A stretch of DNA of 64,000 nt from Amycolatopsis vancoresmycina (GTDB lineage: Bacteria; Actinomycetota; Actinomycetes; Mycobacteriales; Pseudonocardiaceae): positions 30,021 to 94,020 of the forward strand of contig NZ_JNYY01000024.1 in the NCBI RefSeq assembly GCF_000716785.1, in the 5' to 3' direction. Shown here piece after piece: positions 50,842-60,117 of this stretch. Every line of letters begins with the position of its first letter. Position 1 is the stretch's first letter. Both the position numbers and the translations under genes were made by a program. Under the pieces are notes generated by a model. It did no database searches, was not told the DNA's origin, and saw only the letters and a program-made list of their open reading frames with translations.

Positions 50842-51582
50842 GTGGTCGAAACGCACGACATCACCCGCCCGCCCGCCGAGCTCAGTGCCGCCATCGCGGC
50901 CATCGGGAGCGCGACCGCCAGCGGGGAGCTCAGCCGGATGGGCATCCGCAGCGCCTTCATCCGCGGTCCCGTTTCGGTGACCCCCGGCGTGCGCGTGGCC
51001 GGACCCGCGCTGACGCTGCAGTTCCTGCCGAAACGGGAGGACCTCTACCCCGTCGACGAGTACGAAGAACCGGAAAAACAGCTGCACCGGCACGTCATGT
51101 ACCACGCCCGGCCCGGGGACATGATCGTCGTCGACGCGCGGGGTGACATGAGCAGCGGTGTGTTCGGCGAAATGATGCTGACCTACTTCAAGGGCCGCGG
51201 CGGGGCCGGCGTCGTCGTCGACGGGTGCCTGCGCGACACCGGCGAAGCCAAGCAACTCGGGCTCGGGCTGTGGATCCGCGGTGCCACGCCGAACTTCCAC
51301 GCCCAGACCGGGATCGTCCCGGCCGCCGTCAACGTGCCGGTCGCCTGCGGCGGCACGGTCGTCGAGCCGGGCGACATCGTCGTCGCCGACGACGACGGGG
51401 CCGTCGTCGTCCCGGCCAAGCTCGCCCCAGCGCTGGTGGCGGCCGCGCAGGAGCACGCGGAATGGGAGGAGTTCTCCCGGATCCGCCTGGCCGAAGGCGG
51501 CGACCTGCGGCGGTACTACCCGCTGTCGGACGAGGCCCGGCCCGAATACGAGCGGTGGCGCGCCGGCCGGGGCCGCGCCTAG
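50842..51582 (+). CDS. RraA family protein (HMG/CHA aldolase or oxaloacetate decarboxylase-like)
   Basis: A 246-residue protein of the RraA/MenG-like fold. The substrate/metal motif reads VVVDGCLRDTGEAKQLG, with Arg131-Asp132 as in 4-hydroxy-4-methyl-2-oxoglutarate aldolases. GDIVVADDDGAVVVPA is the second landmark. In sugar-acid gene clusters such proteins probably cleave or decarboxylate 2-keto acids. Start GTG 50842 has GAGGGAG 8 bases upstream. Its stop overlaps the stop of the convergent dehydratase gene. Confidence 0.88.
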   Translation: MVETHDITRPPAELSAAIAAIGSATASGELSRMGIRSAFIRGPVSVTPGVRVAGPALTLQFLPKREDLYPVDEYEEPEKQLHRHVMYHARPGDMIVVDARGDMSSGVFGEMMLTYFKGRGGAGVVVDGCLRDTGEAKQLGLGLWIRGATPNFHAQTGIVPAAVNVPVACGGTVVEPGDIVVADDDGAVVVPAKLAPALVAAAQEHAEWEEFSRIRLAEGGDLRRYYPLSDEARPEYERWRAGRGRA

Positions 51583-52832
51583 CTCCACAGCCGGTCGTGA
51601 CTGGTCTCCTTGTCCCAGTGGGTCGTTTCGGCGAAGAACACCGGGTCACGCGGGTCGAGGTGGCGGCGCAGCAGCTCTTCGTCGAGGTCGCCGTACCCCA
51701 GGCCCGGGGTGTCCGGCACCGTGATGTGGCCGTTGCGGATCAGCGGGCCGGTGACCAGGTCGCTCCAGAACTCCACGTCGGCCGCGTGGTGTTCGAGGGC
51801 CAGGAAGTTCTCGGTGGCGGCGGCCAGGTGCACGCACGCCATCGTCGCGATCGGGGACGCCGCCAGGTGCAGCGCCATCGGGATCCCGCACTCCTGCGCG
51901 TAGTCGCCGAGCCGCTTGGTCTCCGCGATGCCGCCCGCCGTCGCCGGGTCGGGGTGCACGACGCGGATGGCGCCGGTGTCCAGCAGCGGCCGGAACCCGT
52001 CGAGGAGGTAGATGTCCTCCCCCGTGCACGTCGGGACGGCCACGGCGTCGGTCAGCCGGCGCCACTGGCCGGTCAGCTGCCACGGGATGAGGTCCTCGAT
52101 CCAGGCCAGGGTGAACGGTTCCAGCGCGCGGCCGATCCGGATGCACGAGTCGAGGGCGATGTGGCCGAAGTGGTCGGCGGCGAGCGCGACGTCGTAGCCG
52201 AGGACCGACCGCACGATGTCCACATAGGACACCAGGTGGTCGACGCCCCGGGCCGTCACCTGGATGCCGGTGAACGGGTGCATCGTCGTGACGTCCGCGC
52301 GGGCACCCGGCGGCGCGATCAGCGCCCCCGGCACGTCCCACAGCAGGTCGATGCCCACGTCCATCTTCAGCATCGTGAACCCCCGCTGCTTGCGCTCCAG
52401 CAGCCGGGCGCCCATCGCGTGCGGGTCCGCCACCGCCGGCGTGTCGGCGTAGCAGCGGACCTCGTCCCGGAACCGGCCCCCGAGCAGCGCGTACGCGGGC
52501 ACGCCGTACGCCTTGCCCGCCAGGTCCGTCAGCGCCATCTCGACGCCGGAGACCCCGCCGCCCTGGCGGCCGTGGTACCCGAACTGCTTGATCTTGCGGA
52601 AGATCTTGCCGATGTTGCAGGGGTTTTCGCCGACGAGCCTGCTCTTGAGCAGGAGCGCGTAGGTGGCGCTGGCCTGGTCGCGCACCTCGCCGTAGCCGGA
52701 CAGGCCCTGGTTGGTGTCGATCCGGATGATCGACGAGCGGAACGGCACCCCGGTCAGGGTGGCCACCCGCAGGTCGGTGATGCGCAGCTCGCTCGGCCGG
52801 GACGCCGTCGCGACGTGCTCCTCGGTGATCAC
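51579..52832 (-). CDS. Enolase-superfamily (mandelate racemase/muconate lactonizing enzyme) sugar-acid dehydratase
   Basis: A 417-residue protein of the MR/MLE group, probably dehydrating an aldonic or uronic acid. The superfamily residues are visible: base Lys in LKMDVG, metal ligands in ALAADHFG, AWIEDLIPW and CTGEDIYLL, and His in MALHLAASPIAT. It is the last gene of the ABC-transporter operon and starts at GTG 52832 inside a 4-base overlap with the permease stop. Substrate is not deducible. It is a distant paralogue of the gene at 58330. Confidence 0.9.
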   Translation of the reverse strand: MITEEHVATASRPSELRITDLRVATLTGVPFRSSIIRIDTNQGLSGYGEVRDQASATYALLLKSRLVGENPCNIGKIFRKIKQFGYHGRQGGGVSGVEMALTDLAGKAYGVPAYALLGGRFRDEVRCYADTPAVADPHAMGARLLERKQRGFTMLKMDVGIDLLWDVPGALIAPPGARADVTTMHPFTGIQVTARGVDHLVSYVDIVRSVLGYDVALAADHFGHIALDSCIRIGRALEPFTLAWIEDLIPWQLTGQWRRLTDAVAVPTCTGEDIYLLDGFRPLLDTGAIRVVHPDPATAGGIAETKRLGDYAQECGIPMALHLAASPIATMACVHLAAATENFLALEHHAADVEFWSDLVTGPLIRNGHITVPDTPGLGYGDLDEELLRRHLDPRDPVFFAETTHWDKETSHDRLWS

Positions 52833-54847
52833 CCCTTCACCGCGCCCGCGGTGAGGCCCTCGGTCAGGAACCGCTGCCCGAACCCGTACATGAGCACGAC
52901 CGGGATGCTGACCAGCAGCGAGGCCGCCGCCAGCTGGCCCTGCGGCACGACGTCGCCGAAGATCATCGACTGCATGCCGACCGGCAGCGTCTTGTAGTCG
53001 TCCTTGGTGATGAACACAAAGGCGAACAGGAACTCGTTCCACGCGTTCGTCAGCGTGAACAGCGCGACCGCGAGCAGGCCCGGTTTGGCCAGCGGCAGCA
53101 CGATCCGCAGGAACGCCCCGAGCCGCGTGCAGCCGTCGACCAGCGCGGCCTCCTCCAGGTCGGCCGGGATCGACTTGAAGTAGCCGACGAGCAGCCAGGT
53201 CGCGAACGGCAGGGTGAACGTCGGGTAGGCGAGCACCAGCGACCACAGCGAGTCGTTCAGCCCGATCCCGCTCATCAGCTGGTACAGCGGGATGAACAGC
53301 AGCGCGCCCGGCATCACGTAGGTGAGCAGGATCGTCACCGTGAAGCTCTCCGAACCCCGGAACTTCAGCCGGGCCAGCGCATAACCCGCCAGCGCCGCGC
53401 AGACCAGGGCGATCACCGTGGAGGCCACCGACACCAGGATCGTGTTGACGTACCAGGTGCCGAACGCCCGGCCGGTGAACAGGTTGGTGAACTGCTCGGT
53501 GGTCCACGGTGTCGGCCACAGGTCGTCGGTGCGCGCGACGATCTGGTCGTCGGACTTGAAGGCCGTGACCGTCATCCAGTAGAGCGGGGCGAGCACGAAG
53601 GCCAGCAGCGCCACCAATGCGGCCCCCGAGCCGGTGCCGCCGACCAGGCGCGCGGCCACTCGGTTGCCGCGCGCGGCGAGCGCGGAGACGGCCCGTCCGA
53701 CGACGGCCGCGAGCACCACGAACACGCCCAGCACGAGCGCGGCCTTCCACACGATGTGCGGCGACGCCCAGGCCAGCACGAGCACCGCGCCCACGACGAT
53801 CACCCACGGCAGTGCCCGCCGCTGACCGGGTGTCAGCCGCCGGCGGCCGAGGTCGCTCGCGGCCGGCTGGTCGCTGCGGCGCATCATCCGCACGAGGATC
53901 ACCACGAGGACGCCGATCACCGGCAGCATCACCAGGGTGACCGCGGCGCCCGCGCCCAGCTGCAGCTGCTGGATCGCCTTCGAATAGGCCACCATGACGT
54001 ACGGTGCGGTCGCGTCCCCCGGGCCGCCCTGGGTCATCAGCCAGATCAGGTCGAAGTTGTTGAACGTCCAGATCGAGGACAGCAGCACCGTCACGATCAT
54101 CACGGGCCGCAGCCCCGGCAGCGTGATGTGCCGGAAGCGCTGCCACGGCGAGGCGCCGTCCACCATCGCCGCCTCGTGGAGGTGGCCGTCGATGGCCTTG
54201 AGCCCGGCGAGGAACGTCACCGTGAAGAACGGGATGCCCTTCCAGACGTTGACCAGGATCACCGCCGGCATCGCGAGCGCGGGATCGGACAGCCACTCCG
54301 CCGGCCACTTGTCGACGAGCCCGATCGAGGCGAGCGCGGGCCCGATCCCGGACTCGGTGAGCAGGACGTTGACGCTGCCGAAGACCGGGTCGAGCAGGGA
54401 CCGCCAGGTGAAGGCCGTGACGACCGTCGGGATCACCCACGGCAGCAGGATCACCCCGGCGATGACCGCCCGGCCGCGGCGCACGTGGTGCAGCATCAGC
54501 GCCGCGATGAGCCCGAGGGTCACCTTGAAGATCTCGGCGTAGGAGGTGAAGACGAACGAGTTCAGCACGCCGTGGTGGAACAGGCTGTCGCCGATGAGGG
54601 CGGTGTAGTTGTCGAACCCGGCGAAGACCGTCTCGGCACCGTGGCGTTCCGTCGTGCTGGTGACGACCGAGCTGACGATCGGGACCAGGATCAGGCCGGC
54701 CACCAGCACCAGGGTCGGCCCGGTGAACACCGCGGCGAGGCGCCAGTCCCGCCCGAGCAGCCGCTGGGACCGGGTGAGCGAGGAAGACGCGCGCGGCGCC
54801 GGGCGGGCCGGCGCCGTCGGTGTCCTCTTCGGACGGAGGATCGTCAT
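52829..54847 (-). CDS. Fused ABC sugar permease (MalF-like plus MalG-like in one chain)
   Basis: A 672-residue membrane protein that joins two carbohydrate (CUT1) permeases. The first half (about 35-330) has the EAA loop as EAAMVDGASPWQRFRHITLP. The second half (about 405-672) has EEAALVDGCTRLGAFLRIVLP. Both loops contact the ATPase. A linker with three or four extra hydrophobic segments (about 345-410) joins them, which would place the second half in the correct orientation. No ATPase gene is nearby, so a shared MsiK-type ATPase is likely. It overlaps the binding-protein stop by ATGA. Confidence 0.92.
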   Translation of the reverse strand: MTILRPKRTPTAPARPAPRASSSLTRSQRLLGRDWRLAAVFTGPTLVLVAGLILVPIVSSVVTSTTERHGAETVFAGFDNYTALIGDSLFHHGVLNSFVFTSYAEIFKVTLGLIAALMLHHVRRGRAVIAGVILLPWVIPTVVTAFTWRSLLDPVFGSVNVLLTESGIGPALASIGLVDKWPAEWLSDPALAMPAVILVNVWKGIPFFTVTFLAGLKAIDGHLHEAAMVDGASPWQRFRHITLPGLRPVMIVTVLLSSIWTFNNFDLIWLMTQGGPGDATAPYVMVAYSKAIQQLQLGAGAAVTLVMLPVIGVLVVILVRMMRRSDQPAASDLGRRRLTPGQRRALPWVIVVGAVLVLAWASPHIVWKAALVLGVFVVLAAVVGRAVSALAARGNRVAARLVGGTGSGAALVALLAFVLAPLYWMTVTAFKSDDQIVARTDDLWPTPWTTEQFTNLFTGRAFGTWYVNTILVSVASTVIALVCAALAGYALARLKFRGSESFTVTILLTYVMPGALLFIPLYQLMSGIGLNDSLWSLVLAYPTFTLPFATWLLVGYFKSIPADLEEAALVDGCTRLGAFLRIVLPLAKPGLLAVALFTLTNAWNEFLFAFVFITKDDYKTLPVGMQSMIFGDVVPQGQLAAASLLVSIPVVLMYGFGQRFLTEGLTAGAVKG

Positions 54848-56268
54848 TGCCGGTAGCCCTGTTGCTCGAAGATCTGCACGATCCGGCCGTGGGTGGTGGC
54901 GACGGCGTCGGCCGGCTTGGTGCCCTGGATGACCGACTGCATCATGTCGGTCAGCAGGTAGGCGGCGAGGGCGGCCTGCTCGCCGGGGCTCGGGGCCTGC
55001 GGGAACGCGTAGCCGGTCCTGGTCTTCACCGGGAGCTGCACGCGGGTCTGCTCCCGCAGGGCGGGGTAGGCCGGGTCACCGGTCGTGTAGTACGGGTCGG
55101 AGTCCCACACCTTGCTCCACGACGGGTTCACCAGGCACGGCGCTTCCTTCGCGACCCCGAGCAGCGCGCTCCCGCCGGCCATGAACTTCGCCACCACCTT
55201 GGCGAGCGCGGGGTTCTTCGCGCCCTTGAACACGACGAACGAGTTGGATTCGCCGAACGCGAGCGGCTGGTCGATCGCCGGCCCGGTGGCCCCGTTGAAC
55301 ACGTGGGTGTTGGCGTAGACCGGGTTCTTCTTGGTCTTCGATTCGGCGTAGACGCTGAACTGGTTGAGCGTCAGGCCCAGGATCTGGGCCAGCCAGTTCT
55401 CGTTGTTGCTCGAGTCGGTCCAGCTCCCGATCCCGGGCGGCAGCATCGGCGCGTACTTCGGGTTCGTGTAGATGTCGCCGATGAACGTGACGGCGGCGAC
55501 GGTCTCCGGCGAGTTGAAGACCACCTTCGTGCCGGTGTTGTCCGCGATCGCCCCGCCGTAGGTGTTGATGACGTTCTGGATGAAGCCGTTGGCGTCACCG
55601 GAGCGGTTCACCGTCAGCCCCCAGCCGAACCGCCGCTTGGCCGGGTCGGAGACCGCCAGCGCGTTGTCGCGCAGCTCTTCCCACGTGTAGTAGGGCTTGA
55701 GCGGGAGACCCTTTTCCTGGTACCAGTCCTTGCGCAGGTACATCCCGGACGCGATGAAGTGGTACGGGATCGCGAACCAGCGCCCGCCGAACACGCAGTA
55801 GTCGTTGGCTTCGGTCGCGGGTTCCCCGTAAAGCGCTTTCATTTCGTCGACCACGTCGGTGACGTCGGTCAGGGCGCCGAGGTTGTGGAGCTGGCCGACG
55901 AACCGCCGGTCGCTCATGAAGGCCAGGTCGCGGTTGGTGCCCGCCTTCACCTCGGCGTCCATCTTCGCGACCATGTCGCCGGCGTCGCCGGAGACCAGGT
56001 CGTTGCGGACGGTGGTGCCGGTGGCCTGGGCGAACGCCTGCAGCGACCGGTCCAGCGCCTTGTTGGCGGCCTCCGAATAGAGCTTCTGCGAGAGCATGCC
56101 CACGGACCCGCCGCGGAGCGCGGCCGCTTGGTCGAGCAGTGCCTTCGGTACCTGGACGTCGACCTGGGGTGCGGGTGCGGGACCGCTCCCGCACCCGGCG
56201 AGACCGAGCACGCCCACCGCGCTCAGCCCGAGGAACGTGCGCCTCGACAGGTCCGCTTTCTCTTCCAT
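54844..56268 (-). CDS. Extracellular solute-binding lipoprotein (sugar ABC transporter)
   Basis: A 474-residue family 1 binding protein. The N-terminus has a Tat-type SRRTFLG and a lipobox LGLAGC with the lipidated Cys at residue 26. RRFGWGLTVNRSGDANGF and WLAQILGLTLNQFSVYAES are in the hinge/ligand region. It delivers a sugar or sugar acid to the fused permease. AAGGAG lies 6 bases before ATG 56268. It is second in the operon, after the Gfo/Idh/MocA gene. Confidence 0.92.
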   Translation of the reverse strand: MEEKADLSRRTFLGLSAVGVLGLAGCGSGPAPAPQVDVQVPKALLDQAAALRGGSVGMLSQKLYSEAANKALDRSLQAFAQATGTTVRNDLVSGDAGDMVAKMDAEVKAGTNRDLAFMSDRRFVGQLHNLGALTDVTDVVDEMKALYGEPATEANDYCVFGGRWFAIPYHFIASGMYLRKDWYQEKGLPLKPYYTWEELRDNALAVSDPAKRRFGWGLTVNRSGDANGFIQNVINTYGGAIADNTGTKVVFNSPETVAAVTFIGDIYTNPKYAPMLPPGIGSWTDSSNNENWLAQILGLTLNQFSVYAESKTKKNPVYANTHVFNGATGPAIDQPLAFGESNSFVVFKGAKNPALAKVVAKFMAGGSALLGVAKEAPCLVNPSWSKVWDSDPYYTTGDPAYPALREQTRVQLPVKTRTGYAFPQAPSPGEQAALAAYLLTDMMQSVIQGTKPADAVATTHGRIVQIFEQQGYRQ

Positions 56269-56313
56269 GACCACTCCTTCCGCGTCCGGCCGGCCGGACG
56301 CGCTCCGGGTCGT

Positions 56314-57462
56314 TCAGGCGGCGAAGGACGCCGAACTGCTGATGCGTTGCCCGGGCAGCCCGTCGAACAGCCCGGTGGAGCCACGAGGCCGCCACAGCGG
56401 GACCGGGCCGGCGCCGGGCACGCGGCCGAGCGCGAGGACGGCCGCGCGTTCCGCGGAGTCGAACGCCCGCTGGACGACCATCGCGTTGGCCACGCTCTGC
56501 GCGACGCTGCCGGTGGGCCGCGCGCCGAACTGCACGGCGTCGGCGAAGTCGACGAGCTCCGCGCGGTAGCCGTTGTCGATACCGCGGAAGACTGTCGTGT
56601 GGGTGGTGGCGTCGGAGCTGCTGCGGGTCACGCGGCGCTCCGCCTCGGATCCGGCGAGCACGAGCACGCCTTCGGTGCCGTACAGCCGCATTTCGTTCGG
56701 TTCGGGTGGGACCGGGATCTCGGCGTAGGACGCGGTGTAGTTGCCGATGGCGCCTCCGGCGAAGACGAGGTTGAGCGTGAGGTCCGAGGGTGCGTCGATC
56801 GTGCTGTTGGCCGTCTGCACGGCACCGTGCACCCACGCGATGTCGCCGCACAGGAGCCGGATCTGGGCGATGTGGTGCACGCCGGCGTCGAGGTGCACGC
56901 CCCCGCGGTACTGCGGGCGGTGCCGCCACGGCGTCGCGGTGAAGTTGCCGGGGCGGGGCACCGACCGCACGGCGTGCCGCCACGCCATCAGGTGCAGGCG
57001 GCCGATCGCGCCGTCGTCGAGCAGCGCGCGGGCGTAGCGCAGGTCGTCGCGGTAGAAGTGGTTCTCCCCCACCACGAAGGTGCGGTCCGGGTGCCCGGCC
57101 GCGAGGGCGAGGAAGGCCGCGGCCTGCTGCGCGTCGACGCCGGCCGGCTTCTCGCAGAAGACGTCCTTGCCCGCGGCGAGCGCGTCGCGCGCCACCTCGT
57201 ACAGGTGCGGGATGGGCACCGAGACGAGCACCGCGTCCACGTCGTCGCGGGCCAGCAACGCGGCCCGGCCGGCGGTGGCCAGGGCCGGATCGACCCCGCT
57301 GTAGCCGGTGAAGCGACGGCACTGCTCGTCGGACGGGTCGGTGAACGCGGTGACGGTGTACCGGTCGGCGAGCCCGCGCAACGCCGGCCAGTGCAGCTTC
57401 TCGACCGCGAGTCCGGTGCCGATCAGCCCCAGCCGGATCGGCGGGATCCCCGGTGCTGCCAT
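56314..57462 (-). CDS. Gfo/Idh/MocA family oxidoreductase
   Basis: A 382-residue NAD(P)-dependent sugar oxidoreductase. It has the N-terminal Rossmann motif LGLIGTGLAVEKLHWPAL, the conserved cofactor/substrate lysine in VFCEKPAG, and GGVHLDAGVHHIAQIRLLCG in the C-terminal domain. It probably oxidises or epimerises the imported sugar. ATG 57462 is preferred; TTG 57483 is in frame upstream. It lies between the GntR gene and the binding-protein gene, all on the minus strand. Confidence 0.9.
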   Translation of the reverse strand: MAAPGIPPIRLGLIGTGLAVEKLHWPALRGLADRYTVTAFTDPSDEQCRRFTGYSGVDPALATAGRAALLARDDVDAVLVSVPIPHLYEVARDALAAGKDVFCEKPAGVDAQQAAAFLALAAGHPDRTFVVGENHFYRDDLRYARALLDDGAIGRLHLMAWRHAVRSVPRPGNFTATPWRHRPQYRGGVHLDAGVHHIAQIRLLCGDIAWVHGAVQTANSTIDAPSDLTLNLVFAGGAIGNYTASYAEIPVPPEPNEMRLYGTEGVLVLAGSEAERRVTRSSSDATTHTTVFRGIDNGYRAELVDFADAVQFGARPTGSVAQSVANAMVVQRAFDSAERAAVLALGRVPGAGPVPLWRPRGSTGLFDGLPGQRISSSASFAA

Positions 57463-57510
57463 GGCCTCGTCCGTCCTCGTCAACGGTTCCGGCTTTCGGT
57501 CGTGCAGTGC

Positions 57511-58257
57511 CTAACGCCGCTTGGCGGCCCGCTTGCTTCGCTGCTCCTTTTCCGACAGGAGCGTGGAATAGTTGTTGCTCAGGTGCCGTCGCATGGCCGC
57601 GCGGGCGCCGTCCGGATCACGGGCCACGAGGGCGTCGTAGATCTCCGTGTGCTGGGTGGTGGCGCGGTGCAGCCCGGCCGGTGCCGCGTTGGTGAGACGG
57701 CGGCTGGCCGTGCCGAGCCAGCGGGCGGAGTACATGATCCGGTCGAGGATGCGGTTGTCCGCCGCCCGGCAGATCTCCATGTGGAATTCGTGGTCGACTT
57801 CGAGGTACGCCTCGGGATCCGCTTCGAGCACCGCCATGCGGCCGATCTCGTCCCGCAGGCGGTCCAGCGTCTCGTCGGTGATGCTCGCCGCAGCCATGGC
57901 GGCCAGTTCGGGCTCGAGCAGCGCCCGCATCTGGTGCAGTTCCTGCAGCAGTTCGTCGACGATCTCGGTCGGCAGCCACTCGATCAGCAACGGGCTCAGG
58001 TAGTCCCATTCGGCGCGGGGCCGCACGACGACCCGGCGGCCCTGCGCGACGTCGACGATGTCGAGCGACGCGAGGATCTTGAGCGTCTCCCGCGCCACCA
58101 CCCGGGAAACCCCGAACTCCTGGGAAATCTCGAGCTCCGACGGCGCCCGGCCGTCCTCGATTCCGCCGCGGACGATCCGCCGGGTCAGGTGGGCCGCCAC
58201 CTGCACCGGAAGGGTCCGGACCTTGACAGCGTCCGGAGACTCTTGTCTCCTTGGCAT
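57511..58257 (-). CDS. GntR family regulator, FadR/FCD subfamily
   Basis: A 248-residue repressor with an N-terminal winged helix (about 15-80, SELEISQEFGVSRVVARETL) and an all-helical FCD ligand domain (about 95-225) with metal-binding residues in VDHEFHMEI and TTQHTEIYDAL. FCD regulators sense carboxylates such as sugar acids. It is divergent from the second dehydratase gene and upstream of the transporter operon, so it probably controls both. Confidence 0.93.
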   Translation of the reverse strand: MPRRQESPDAVKVRTLPVQVAAHLTRRIVRGGIEDGRAPSELEISQEFGVSRVVARETLKILASLDIVDVAQGRRVVVRPRAEWDYLSPLLIEWLPTEIVDELLQELHQMRALLEPELAAMAAASITDETLDRLRDEIGRMAVLEADPEAYLEVDHEFHMEICRAADNRILDRIMYSARWLGTASRRLTNAAPAGLHRATTQHTEIYDALVARDPDGARAAMRRHLSNNYSTLLSEKEQRSKRAAKRR

Positions 58258-58265
58258 GTGAGCAG

Positions 58266-58278
58266 CTTATAGGACAAG
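58266..58278. promoter_or_regulatory. Candidate GntR operator
   Basis: CTTATAGGACAAG is an imperfect palindrome (CTT/AAG arms) in the 72-bp gap between the GntR gene and the second dehydratase gene. It resembles FCD-type operators of the TTGTnnnACAA kind. A second CTTGTC lies within the start of the GntR gene at 58243, inverted relative to GACAAG. Confidence 0.4.
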
Positions 58279-58329
58279 TTGGACGTCGCGTTAGTCCGTT
58301 CATACGCACCACCCGGCGGCGGGAGAGCA

Positions 58330-59487
58330 ATGCGGATCGTGAACGTCACGACGGCGGTGGTGGCCTACCACGGTCAGGCGACACTGGTGCGGATCGACAC
58401 CGACGAGGGACTCAGCGGGTTCGGCGAGGCGAATCCCGACGCGGGCGCGGCCGCCGTCGTCGGGATGATCGGGTCGCTGACCCCCCTGCTGCTCGGCGAG
58501 GATCCGCGCAACGTGGAGCGGTGCTGGGAAAAACTGCGCCGCAGCAAGGTTTTCGCGGGTGCGCAGGGCGGGGTGTTCGTGATCGCCCTGTCCGGGATCG
58601 AGCTCGCGCTGTGGGACCTCGCGGGCAAGGCCGCGGGCCTGCCGGTCCACCGGCTGCTCGGCGGGAAGTTCCGCGACCGCATCCGGTTGTACGCCGACTG
58701 CGGCGACGGCGACGACCCGGCCGGCTCGGTCGCCGGGTGCGTCGACCGGGCCCAGCGGATGGTCGCCGAAGGCTTCACCGCTCTCAAGTTCGACATCGAC
58801 GACCTGCACCACCCCGCCAAAGCCGACGCGTTCAACCACACGGTCAACGCGGCCGAGCTGCGCTCGATGGCCGGGCGCGTGGCGGCCGTCCGGGAGGCGA
58901 TCGGCCCGGACGTCGACCTGGCCATCGACCTGCACGCCCGCTACGACGTGCCGAGCGCGTGCCGGATCGCCTGGGAACTCGAGCCGTTCCACCTGATGTG
59001 GCTCGAAGAACCGCTGCCGGCGGAGAACGTCGACGCGCTGGCGCGGGTGCGCGCGCAGACCCGCACGCCGATCTGCGCGGGCGAAAACCTTTACCTGCGC
59101 TGGGGATTCCGCGAGCTGCTCGAACGCGGTGCCGTGGACGTGATCGAGCCGGACGTGCCGAAGTGCGGCGGTCTCGCCGAGGCCAAGAAGATCGCCAACC
59201 TCGCGGAGCTGCACTACATCCCGTTCGCCCCGCACCTGGTGTCGACGCCGCTGGGCACGATGGCCACGTCCCACCAGTGCGCGGCGATCCCGAACTTCCT
59301 CGTCCAGGAGTGGCACGCCCTCGAGGAGCGCGCGGTGTGGGACAGCTACGTCCACACTCCGGACGGGAGCGGCTCGATCGTCAAGGACGGCTACATCACG
59401 CTGCCCGACGCACCCGGGATCGGGGTGGAACTCGACATGGACGGCGTGCGGGCGCACGCCGTCGCGGGTTTCGGGGTGTTCGAATAG
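58330..59487 (+). CDS. Enolase-superfamily dehydratase, galactonate dehydratase-like
   Basis: A 385-residue MR-group enzyme. Catalytic and metal residues are LKFDID (Lys), AIDLHARYD (Asp), WLEEPLP and CAGENLYL (Glu), EPDVPKCGG (Asp) and APHLVSTPLG (His). The PHLVSTPLG pattern is typical of D-galactonate/gluconate-type dehydratases, giving a 2-keto-3-deoxy sugar acid. GGGAGAG directly precedes ATG 58330. It is expressed divergently from GntR and is the second dehydratase of the locus. Confidence 0.9.
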   Translation: MRIVNVTTAVVAYHGQATLVRIDTDEGLSGFGEANPDAGAAAVVGMIGSLTPLLLGEDPRNVERCWEKLRRSKVFAGAQGGVFVIALSGIELALWDLAGKAAGLPVHRLLGGKFRDRIRLYADCGDGDDPAGSVAGCVDRAQRMVAEGFTALKFDIDDLHHPAKADAFNHTVNAAELRSMAGRVAAVREAIGPDVDLAIDLHARYDVPSACRIAWELEPFHLMWLEEPLPAENVDALARVRAQTRTPICAGENLYLRWGFRELLERGAVDVIEPDVPKCGGLAEAKKIANLAELHYIPFAPHLVSTPLGTMATSHQCAAIPNFLVQEWHALEERAVWDSYVHTPDGSGSIVKDGYITLPDAPGIGVELDMDGVRAHAVAGFGVFE

Positions 59488-59494
59488 GTCCGGG

Positions 59495-60073
59495 TCACGA
59501 CCGGCGCAGCCCGTCCAGCACTAGGGTGATGACGCCGTCGGCTTCGGCTCGCCAGCCGGGACGGTCGTGCGCCGCGCCGATGCCGTGCAGGGCCACCAGG
59601 ATCGCGCCGGCGCTCACGTCGTCGCGAATGGAGCCGTCCCCCACCGCGGCGGCCACCAGGTCGGTGACCGCCTGCTCCAGTTCCCGGCTGCCCTCGGCCA
59701 GAGTGCCCGCCCCGGTCGCCATGAGCGTGGCCAGCGTCCGGGCGAGACCGCGGTAGGTGTCGATGTAGGCGACCATGCCGCGCAGGAAGCTCGCCAGCGC
59801 CTCCCCCGCCGGCAGCGTGGCCTGCAGGCGGCGCGCGCGGGCGCACAGCGTCGCGACTTCCTCGCGGTAGACCGCCTCGGCCAGCGCCTCCCGCGTCGGG
59901 AAGTGGCGGTACAGCGTGCCGGTGCCCACCCCGGCCAAGCGGGCGAAATCGTCGAAGCGCAGGGTGAAGAAGCTTCCGTCGTCGAAGGTTTCCCGCGCCT
60001 TGGCCAGCACGGCGTCGCGGTTGCGCCGGGCGTCGGCCCGCAGCGGCTTGCCTGCCTTGCCTTCCGTTGACAA
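59495..60073 (-). CDS. TetR family transcriptional regulator
   Basis: A 192-residue repressor with a helix-turn-helix at about 15-60 (FDDFARLAGVGTGTLYRHFPTREAL). The C-terminal ligand domain is Ala-rich and resembles the TetR_C_33 (SbtR-like) type. TTG 60073 is taken as start, with GGAGGG about 10 bases upstream; a longer ATG start at 60127 would overlap the operator. It is divergent from the ketopantoate-reductase-like gene and probably represses it. Confidence 0.88.
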   Translation of the reverse strand: MSTEGKAGKPLRADARRNRDAVLAKARETFDDGSFFTLRFDDFARLAGVGTGTLYRHFPTREALAEAVYREEVATLCARARRLQATLPAGEALASFLRGMVAYIDTYRGLARTLATLMATGAGTLAEGSRELEQAVTDLVAAAVGDGSIRDDVSAGAILVALHGIGAAHDRPGWRAEADGVITLVLDGLRRS

Positions 60074-60102
60074 CCCGGGTCCACCCTCCCTACGGTGATA
60101 AG

Positions 60103-60117
60103 TGGAGATGACCTCCA
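60103..60117. promoter_or_regulatory. Candidate TetR operator
   Basis: TGGAGATGACCTCCA is a 15-bp near-perfect palindrome (one mismatched pair) in the gap between the divergent TetR and ketopantoate-reductase-like genes, the usual place of a TetR autoregulatory site. Confidence 0.6.

Noticed and set aside
56314..57483. Upstream TTG start (57483) for the Gfo/Idh/MocA gene
   Set aside because: The codon is rare as a start and ATG 57462 places the Rossmann motif at the usual distance from the N-terminus.
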